Assembly (NCBI GenBank): GCA_013336035.1
Contig: JAAXUL010000002.1
Coordinates: 1-33,018, forward strand
Origin: Chloroflexales bacterium
Lineage (GTDB): Bacteria > Chloroflexota > Chloroflexia > Chloroflexales > Chloroflexaceae
Direction: 5' to 3'
Length of the DNA stretch: 33,018 nt
In this document: positions 26,890 to 33,018 of the stretch, one piece after another
Position numbering within the stretch: position 1 is the stretch's first letter
Layout: each line of letters opens with the position of its first letter
Position numbers and translations under genes: made by a program
The notes under the pieces: model-generated
Database searches by the model: none
Seen by the model: the letters and a program-made list of their open reading frames with translations, nothing else
What the model was told of the DNA's origin: nothing

Positions 26890-27755
26890 GGCTCAACCTC
26901 CTGCCCGTGGTCTGGATACCAGAACCCCCCTACGCGGCGGCCGACCCCCAGCACAGCGCGACTCTCCCAGAGAGCCTGATGCTCAGAGATCTCGGCATAG
27001 CGAGACGATTTATCCTGCACCCAGGTCGAGCGCAGATAGATGCTGTCGTATATGATACGCCGGATCATCAGCTCATCAAGATCGTAGCCCGGGCGCTGAA
27101 CCCAGTAGCACTGTGTCTCCTCATAGAGTAGCAGCGGAACAATATCATTTGTTACCAGCGGCTTGCCAAAGCCGATCTGCAGCCGCGCCGGCGGCACATC
27201 CTCGCCATAGATGGCGCGGATAAGCTCAGCCTGGGTGCGGGCCTGGCCGGCAAGGGCGGTCGCGAGCATCATCTGCCAGAGGGCGCTCCGGGTAGCGGCG
27301 GCGTGGAACCAGAGGGTGGGCCCGCCAGTGTCCGGCGTCGCCTCCACCAGGGTGTGGGCCGCCTCCTCGAGCTCGGGCAGGCCGCCGGCGCCAATCAGGC
27401 GCACCCGCCAGCCGTGACGCCTGTAGTCGGCCAGGGCCTCGGGCCCGGTCAGCCCCCAGACGACCCAGCGCATGAGCTGCTCGCGGTAGGGCCCCACCTC
27501 GTCGATCTGCCCGGGCCGTAGCAGGCTGGTGTACAGATGGCGCACCCCAAGCCGGTAGAAGCGCGCGAAGCAGTCAACCATCCGCTCGCGCGAGAGTCGC
27601 ACGTAGTCGGTGCTGTCCGGTGCGACGCCGCTAAGGGCGGCGCTGCGGCGGGTGCCGCCGGCCGCGAAGATGACGCCCTGGGGCGCCACCGCGGCCACAG
27701 CCTCGGCTGGGCAGGCGAGAAATTGATCGAGGGTCGGCTGACTCATCTCACACAT
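26886..27755 (-). CDS. Rv3378c-like terpene synthase / tuberculosinyl-adenosine-transferase family protein
   Basis: 289 aa; GGTRRSAAL...STDYVRLSRERMVDCFARFYRLGVRHLYTSLL and IYGEDVPPARLQIGFGKPLVTNDIVPLLLYEETQCYWVQRPGYDLDELMIRRIIYDSIYLR match the remembered pattern of M. tuberculosis Rv3378c (GTRRWF, YYGEYVDKADMFIGFGR, TLRRILYDHIYLR). Confidence 0.82.
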   Translation of the reverse strand: MCEMSQPTLDQFLACPAEAVAAVAPQGVIFAAGGTRRSAALSGVAPDSTDYVRLSRERMVDCFARFYRLGVRHLYTSLLRPGQIDEVGPYREQLMRWVVWGLTGPEALADYRRHGWRVRLIGAGGLPELEEAAHTLVEATPDTGGPTLWFHAAATRSALWQMMLATALAGQARTQAELIRAIYGEDVPPARLQIGFGKPLVTNDIVPLLLYEETQCYWVQRPGYDLDELMIRRIIYDSIYLRSTWVQDKSSRYAEISEHQALWESRAVLGVGRRVGGFWYPDHGQEVEP

Positions 27756-29253
27756 GCTCCGGAAGCAGAGCTACGAGCTCGATCACCCGTGAGATACGGA
27801 TCGGCGAGTAGTTCTCTTTCGCCAGCCAGCAGCGGTTGGCGCGCGGGCTGAATGGGCGGTAATGGTCGTAGAGCCAGCGCATGGCCACGCTGAGCGTCGC
27901 GGCAACTCGCTCACCGCCAAGGCCGTGCCGCATGGCCAGCCGGCAGATCAGCACGCCGTAGGCTGTCTCCTCCAGCTCGGACGAGTCTATAGTACACCAC
28001 GATCCGTCGGGCTGCTGGTAGTCGAGCAGGATATCGAGCGCCCTGGCCAGCGATTCGTGGCTGAAGCTCGGGCCTAGAGCAAGCATCGCCTGGTAGGTTG
28101 TGTACAGCCACGAGCTGTTCCACTTATCGCGCTGCCAGCGCCCGTCGCAGCTCTGCCGCTCGATGAGATAGCTCTGGCTGGCGCTCATATCGTGACCGTA
28201 GATGGTGAGAGCCTGTACAGCCCGCGCGCTGGTGATCAGCGAGGGCTGGAGCTCGCCCAGGTACGAGTAGAAGCTCGCGCCGCAGGCGAAGCGGGTCAGG
28301 GCGGCCGCTGGCGCTGGGCGCCCACTGGCCCCGAGCACGGCGACCGCCGCGGCCGTATCGTCCCCATCGGGGACGAAGGCGTCGCTACAGCCTAGACCCT
28401 CGGGCCGCAGAGCCCGGGCAAGCTCATCGACCTTCGTTGCGATCACCGCCCGGAGCTCAGGCTGGTCAAAGTAGCCCCCGGCGAGGATGGTGTGCATAGC
28501 GTAGGCCAGCTCGAACCGGTCGATCGGCCAGGCTGTCGGCACAACTCCAGGGATGCCTACCTGGGTGGCGTGGGCGGCCTGCTCAAGGTAGGCGCGGGCG
28601 CCCTCGGCGTACACTGCCAGCTCTGCACGCCCAGAGGCCAGCCATAGCCAGGCCGCCGTCGCGGCCGGGCTATGGCCGACGCTCCCCGAGGCATCGAGCA
28701 AGTTTGGATCGGGCCTGGTCCCGTAGGCCTCCCACGAGTGGACAGCGGTGGTGCCAGGCGCGAGCGGCATGCGGGCGATCAGCTGTCGCCGCCTGGCGCC
28801 CAGGTCGAGCAGCGGACGATAGAGCTCGGTGGGCAGCGCGATCCCGGCCTCGCGGGCATCATCGAGGAGCCGCGGGAAGAGAAGCTCGACGCCCACCGGC
28901 AGATCGTCGGGGAGGTTGCCCACCCAGTGATTCGCCTCGCGCCGCAGGCAGGCGAGCCCCTCGTCGGCGGCCTCGCGAACGGACCTGCGCTGGCCGTACC
29001 GGTAGAGGGTGAGCACGGCGGCCAGGGTGGGCACCGCGCGAGCGAGAGGCACCGCCGGGCTCCCCCACCCTCCGTCGGCGCGCTGCTGAGCCAGCAGCCA
29101 CTCTATAGCGGGCCAGACCTCTTCGTCCGGGGGCGCAAGCCGCAGGACCTGGGCAGTGTCGTAGATCGAGGCCGAGATCAGGCCACCAGCCCGGCCCAGA
29201 TCGGCGATCTGGCAGCGCAGGTCTGTAAGCAGGACATCACTGAGAGAGTTCAT
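27748..29253 (-). CDS. Class II (protonation-initiated) diterpene cyclase-like terpene synthase
   Basis: 501 aa; QQRADGGWG and QQPDGSW QW-type repeats; DxDD motif FVPDGDDTAAAV at aa 296-299 (28357-28368). Confidence 0.88.
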   Translation of the reverse strand: MNSLSDVLLTDLRCQIADLGRAGGLISASIYDTAQVLRLAPPDEEVWPAIEWLLAQQRADGGWGSPAVPLARAVPTLAAVLTLYRYGQRRSVREAADEGLACLRREANHWVGNLPDDLPVGVELLFPRLLDDAREAGIALPTELYRPLLDLGARRRQLIARMPLAPGTTAVHSWEAYGTRPDPNLLDASGSVGHSPAATAAWLWLASGRAELAVYAEGARAYLEQAAHATQVGIPGVVPTAWPIDRFELAYAMHTILAGGYFDQPELRAVIATKVDELARALRPEGLGCSDAFVPDGDDTAAAVAVLGASGRPAPAAALTRFACGASFYSYLGELQPSLITSARAVQALTIYGHDMSASQSYLIERQSCDGRWQRDKWNSSWLYTTYQAMLALGPSFSHESLARALDILLDYQQPDGSWCTIDSSELEETAYGVLICRLAMRHGLGGERVAATLSVAMRWLYDHYRPFSPRANRCWLAKENYSPIRISRVIELVALLPEHV

Positions 29254-29279
29254 AGCGCTCCGACAAGGTGTGAAAAGCT

Positions 29280-29306
29280 GAGGGCGCCGGTGACACCGGC
29301 GCCCTC
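29280..29306 (-). terminator. Intrinsic-terminator-like hairpin downstream of nucleoside hydrolase
   Basis: GAGGGCGCCGGT-GAC-ACCGGCGCCCTC 12-bp perfect stem; on the minus strand it is followed by CAGCTTTTCA. Confidence 0.7.
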
Positions 29307-29311
29307 AGGGT

Positions 29312-30427
29312 CTAGCGTAGCAGGTCTCGTTCGAACAGTCGCAAGACAGCTCCTTCATCAAGGTCGAGGATCACCTGGGCGTTGTCGGGCTCTCGCAGAA
29401 GGATGGCGCCAAGGGCGGCGTTCATATCGGAGCCCGGGGTGAAGGCCTGGTCGGCCAGGGCCGAAAGCTCGGCGTCATCGGCGATCATGGGGATGCGATT
29501 GGCGAGGTCGGCCGCGATCACGGTCTGTCCGCGGGCCAGGCCATCATCGACGACAACCTTCACCAGGGCGCTCTGGGCGCCGCCCAGATCAGGGTAGAGG
29601 GCATAGACCGCGGCGGCCGCGTCGGGGATGGCGGCCCGCCCCGCCTCACCCTGCATCTGCTGCGCCCGCACATAGGCCCCGAAGGACTGGGCCAGCAGCG
29701 CGCCGACCGCATCGCCACGCCGGCCGAGCCGCCTGATCAGCTGCTCGGGGTTGACCGTCACCTGGCTGAAGGCGTCGAGGGTGACCAGCTCGACCTGCAT
29801 GTCGCTGGCGAGGACCGCCGCCAGGGCGTCGGGGTCGGCGTAGATATTGAACTCGGCCACGGGGGTGCGATTTCCGCCCCGCTGGGCGCCGCCGAGGGCC
29901 ACCAGGCGCACGCCAGCCATATCGGCCGGGTAGGCCGCGATAGCGCGGGCCACATTGGTCAGCGGTCCGAGGGCTACGATAGTCAGGCCGGGGTGCTCGC
30001 GGGCCGCCGCCGCCAGGGCCGCCGGCGCATCGGTGGGCAGCCCCGCGATATCGGCGGGCCGCTGGGCAAACCAGAGGCCGTCAGGGCCGTGGATGAGGGC
30101 CCCGGTGCGGGTGCGCGACAGCTCGAGCGGATCGGCGGCGCCCACGGTCACGGGGTACTGCTCGCCCGCCGCAGCGACGAGGGTCAGGAGGTTACGGGTA
30201 GCGTGGTCACCGCTGGTGTTCCCGACGACAGTGGTGAAGCCGACGATCTCGACGTTGGGCTGCCCGAGCAGCCAGGTGATGGCAAGGGCGTCATCGACAC
30301 CAATATCGGTGTCGACGATGATCGGGCCAGTGGGTTGCTTGCGACCGGCCTGGGTTGGCGCGGCAAAGGCGACAAGAGCGATCGCGACAAGGGCGATCGC
30401 AGCGATAAGATGGCCTGGGCGAAACAT
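29312..30427 (-). CDS. Secreted nucleoside hydrolase (inosine-uridine preferring family)
   Basis: IIVDTDIGVDDALAITWLL, TTVVGNTSGDHATRNLLTL, LTIVALGPLTNVARAI, VEFNIYADPDALAAVL; N-terminal signal peptide MFRPGHLIAAIALVAIALVAFAAPTQA. ORF extends to 30481; ATG 30427 preferred. Confidence 0.9.
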   Translation of the reverse strand: MFRPGHLIAAIALVAIALVAFAAPTQAGRKQPTGPIIVDTDIGVDDALAITWLLGQPNVEIVGFTTVVGNTSGDHATRNLLTLVAAAGEQYPVTVGAADPLELSRTRTGALIHGPDGLWFAQRPADIAGLPTDAPAALAAAAREHPGLTIVALGPLTNVARAIAAYPADMAGVRLVALGGAQRGGNRTPVAEFNIYADPDALAAVLASDMQVELVTLDAFSQVTVNPEQLIRRLGRRGDAVGALLAQSFGAYVRAQQMQGEAGRAAIPDAAAAVYALYPDLGGAQSALVKVVVDDGLARGQTVIAADLANRIPMIADDAELSALADQAFTPGSDMNAALGAILLREPDNAQVILDLDEGAVLRLFERDLLR

Positions 30428-30512
30428 AGCATACCTCTCAGAGCTGTGACGAACTGTGTGGGAATAGAGAGGGTCTTGCACACGCGCAGCACGCCTGCAC
30501 GCGCCTACTATG

Positions 30513-30541
30513 ATTATACGTTTTGCCGCCGGCCCAGTCTA
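30513..30541 (-). promoter_or_regulatory. Promoter candidate for nucleoside hydrolase (TAGACT-N17-TATAAT)
   Basis: Minus-strand TATAAT at 30513-30518; -35-like TAGACT at 30536-30541. Confidence 0.5.
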
Positions 30542-30591
30542 TATACCCGGGGGTCCTGTTCCTTGACAACCCCATAAGGGGCGACGCAAAG

Positions 30592-30627
30592 CGCGACGGG
30601 GGAGGCACATATGCCTCCCCCGTCGCG
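30592..30627 (-). terminator. Terminator-like hairpin downstream of fumC
   Basis: CGCGACGGGGGAGGCA-CATA-TGCCTCCCCCGTCGCG, 16-bp perfect stem. Confidence 0.7.
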
Positions 30628-30660
30628 TTGTCCAGGTCGGAAGACGATGGCCACCGCGCG

Positions 30661-32079
30661 CTACCCGGCGGCGGCGATGCCCTGGATGCCGCCCTCGGTG
30701 AGCGTGCGGGCGTCGATCAGCTTGTCGACCTCCTCGCCGGAGAGCAGGCCCTTCTCGACCACGACCTCCTTGATCGTCTTGCCGGTGGCCATGGCCTCTT
30801 TGGCGACGGCGGCGCCATTGAGATAGCCGATCACGGGGTTGAGGGCCGTGACCAGGATGGCATTCTTAGCCAGCCAGCCCTCGGCCTTCTCGCGGTTGGC
30901 GGTGACACCAACGACGCACTTGGTGGTGAAGGCGTTGACGGCGCCGATCAGCACGTGCATCATCTCGAACAGATTATGGGCGATGATCGGCATCATCACG
31001 TTCAGCTCGAGCTGGCCGGCCTGGGCGGCCAGGCTGACGGTCAGGTCGCAGCCCTGGACGTGGAAGCAGGCCATGTTGAGCATCTCGGCCAGCACAGGGT
31101 TGACCTTGCCGGGCATGATGCTCGAGCCGGGCTGCACGGCGGGCAGGCGGATCTCATCGAGGCCGGTGGCCGGGCCCGAGCTGAGCAGGCGGAAGTCGTT
31201 GGCGATGCGCACGAGGGTGATGCAGAGGCTGCGCATGCTGGCCGAGAAGTCGGCCGGGTCGGCCATGCTCTGCATCGACTCGAACAGGTTGCCCGAGCTG
31301 CGCAGGCCCTGGCCGGTCAGCTCCGAGAGCTTCTCGACCATACGCTGATGGTACTCGACGTGGGCGTTGAGGGCGGTGCCGGTGGCGGTGCCGCCGATAC
31401 CGAGACGGCGCAGGCGCTCGGCGGCGGCCTGGATGCGCTCCTGGTCATTGCGCACAGCCAGGGCGTAGGCCCCGAACTCCTGGCCGAGACGCACGGGCAC
31501 GGCGTCCTGCAGGTGGGTGCGGCCCGACTTGACCACATCGTCGAACTCCTGCGCCTTGGCCTCGAGGGCGTCAGCGAGGTCGTCGATGGCGGCAAGCAGA
31601 TCGGGCAGGCGCCAGAGGCAGCCGAGGCGGATAGCGGTGGGGATAGTGTCGTTGGTCGACTGGGCCATATTGACGTGGTCGTTGGGGCTGACCGGCTTCT
31701 TGGCGTCGTCGAGGGCAAAGCCGAGGATCTGACTGGCGCGGTTGGCGATCACCTCGTTCAGATTCATGTTGTGCGAGGTGCCGGCGCCGGCCTGGAAGGG
31801 GTCGACGACGAACTGGCTCTGCCACTTGCCGGCGAGAACCTCGTCGGCGGCCTGGATGATCGCATCGGCGAGGCTGGCGTCCAGCAGGCCCAGGTCGCGA
31901 TTGACCTCGGCGGCGGCCCGCTTAACGGCGGCCTGGGCCCACACAAAGGCGGGGTAGGGCTTCAGGCCGCTGACGGGGAAGTTGAGAACGGCCCGCTGGG
32001 TCTGAGCGCCATAAAGGGCGTCTGCCGGGACCTGCATCTCGCCGAGCGAATCCTTTTCGATGCGGAAGCTCTCACTCAT
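30661..32079 (-). CDS. fumC: Class II fumarate hydratase
   Basis: MSESFRIEKDSLGEMQVPADALYGAQTQRAV, SGRTHLQDAVPVRLGQEFGAYA, SSIMPGKVNPVLAEMLNMA. ORF extends to 32154; ATG 32079 is the natural start. Confidence 0.95.
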   Translation of the reverse strand: MSESFRIEKDSLGEMQVPADALYGAQTQRAVLNFPVSGLKPYPAFVWAQAAVKRAAAEVNRDLGLLDASLADAIIQAADEVLAGKWQSQFVVDPFQAGAGTSHNMNLNEVIANRASQILGFALDDAKKPVSPNDHVNMAQSTNDTIPTAIRLGCLWRLPDLLAAIDDLADALEAKAQEFDDVVKSGRTHLQDAVPVRLGQEFGAYALAVRNDQERIQAAAERLRRLGIGGTATGTALNAHVEYHQRMVEKLSELTGQGLRSSGNLFESMQSMADPADFSASMRSLCITLVRIANDFRLLSSGPATGLDEIRLPAVQPGSSIMPGKVNPVLAEMLNMACFHVQGCDLTVSLAAQAGQLELNVMMPIIAHNLFEMMHVLIGAVNAFTTKCVVGVTANREKAEGWLAKNAILVTALNPVIGYLNGAAVAKEAMATGKTIKEVVVEKGLLSGEEVDKLIDARTLTEGGIQGIAAAG

Positions 32080-32144
32080 TGGGGTGGACTCCTTTGTCGG
32101 GCGCCTGCGCAAGGCGTTAGTAGTAGCAGGGATGACCGGGAAAG

Positions 32145-32153
32145 ATTGTAGCA
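32145..32153 (-). promoter_or_regulatory. Extended -10 TGCTACAAT upstream of fumC
   Basis: ATTGTAGCA on the + strand, 66 nt upstream of ATG 32079. Confidence 0.6.
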
Positions 32154-32267
32154 TATAGCGGGCTATGCCTATTGCGGACCGATAGGCTATTTGCGCTAAC
32201 CGCGACCCCCTGTTAGGATAGCCGGGTCACACCGACACGAACTCTGGCACAACTCCCTGGACAGATC

Positions 32268-33018
32268 ATGACCACCACGACTAGTCCCGCCTTCACCGAC
32301 CTGCTGGAGACAGCCCGGGCCGCCGCGCTGGTTGGCGACACGCTGCGTGCGCGCCGCTACTTCCGCAACGCCACTGAGATCGACCCGATGAGCGTCGAGG
32401 CCTGGCTAGGCTTCGCCGCCACGGCGGCCGTGCTGCGAGAGCGTCGCGGCCTCTACGAGCGGGCTCTGGCTATTGACCCTGGCTGCGCGGACGCGCACGA
32501 GAGTATCGCCCAGATCGACGCGCTGCTCGCCACTGGCGCCCTCATCCGCCCCCGCGCGGCCCAGGCGGCGCCGGTCGTGGCCGAGGTCGAGTATGTGTCG
32601 ATGGCGCCGCCGCTGGCTTCGCTGATAATCCCGCTGCCGGCCGTCAGGGCGCCGTCGCGCGGCCGGCACCTGGGCCTGCTGGCTGTAGCGGTGATCGGTG
32701 TGGCGACCATGGGCCTGCTGACGGCGATGGGCATCTTCGTGCTGACCAGCTTCTGGGGCTTCCTTCTGGCATTTATGGCGGGCCCCAGCGTGAGCGAGCT
32801 AATGCTGTGGCTGACCGACCGCGTCCGCAAGGGGCTGGGCGGCCGGCCCCTGCAGATCGCCGCGGCTCTCGGCATGATCGTTGGCGGTCTAGGGGCCATG
32901 GCCCTGGGCGGCCTGCTGCTCCAGGCCACTGGCGTGCCGCTGCCCGCCGAGGCCGTGGCGATGGCCCGCACCCTCGGCGCCGGGCGCGAGCCAGTCGCGG
33001 TGCTCCTGAACAGCCCCG
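32268..33018 (+). CDS. TPR-like/hydrophobic protein, C-terminally truncated by the window edge
   Basis: Open frame from ATG 32268 to the window end without a stop (absent from the ORF track): MTTTTSPAFTDLLETARAAALVGDTLRARRYFRNATEIDPMSVEAWLGFAATAAV..., then TM helices. Upstream TGTTAGGAT at 32211-32219. Confidence 0.75.
   Translation, partial: MTTTTSPAFTDLLETARAAALVGDTLRARRYFRNATEIDPMSVEAWLGFAATAAVLRERRGLYERALAIDPGCADAHESIAQIDALLATGALIRPRAAQAAPVVAEVEYVSMAPPLASLIIPLPAVRAPSRGRHLGLLAVAVIGVATMGLLTAMGIFVLTSFWGFLLAFMAGPSVSELMLWLTDRVRKGLGGRPLQIAAALGMIVGGLGAMALGGLLLQATGVPLPAEAVAMARTLGAGREPVAVLLNSP

Noticed and set aside
27748-29253. Squalene-hopene cyclase
   Set aside because: Shorter (501 aa) and paired with an Rv3378c-like gene; the DGDD motif and neighbourhood favour a class II diterpene cyclase, though a search should confirm this.
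30523-32151. 542-aa plus-strand ORF
   Set aside because: Antisense to fumC; no recognisable motifs.

Overview
High-GC bacterial chromosomal window, probably from a Chloroflexota (Chloroflexales-like) genome; the taxon is inferred. Contents from left to right: a 10-copy 21-bp tandem repeat; two glycosyltransferases; a hybrid histidine kinase; an alpha/beta hydrolase divergent from a PH-domain-like membrane protein; an M20 peptidase; a complete oligopeptide ABC transporter operon (SBP, two permeases, two ATPases) followed by MoxR and enoyl-CoA hydratase; coaE; a deaminase-type amidohydrolase whose C-terminus looks like a CYTH/triphosphate-tunnel domain; a tightly coupled hisC / hisN-like / MazG-like / hisB / prsW cluster; and fumC. 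The most interesting region is a minus-strand gene chain at 25909-30427. It encodes a secreted nucleoside hydrolase, a DxDD class II (di)terpene cyclase, a protein resembling tuberculosinyl-adenosine/tuberculosinol synthase (Rv3378c family) that lacks the expected catalytic Asp before GTRR, and a membrane STAS protein whose start overlaps the stop of the preceding gene. I also noted a recurring extended -10 promoter (TGCTACAAT and variants) upstream of many genes, a leader uORF and an operator-like dyad ahead of the ABC operon, and several strong hairpins. All identifications are by eye from protein motifs; no database search was run.
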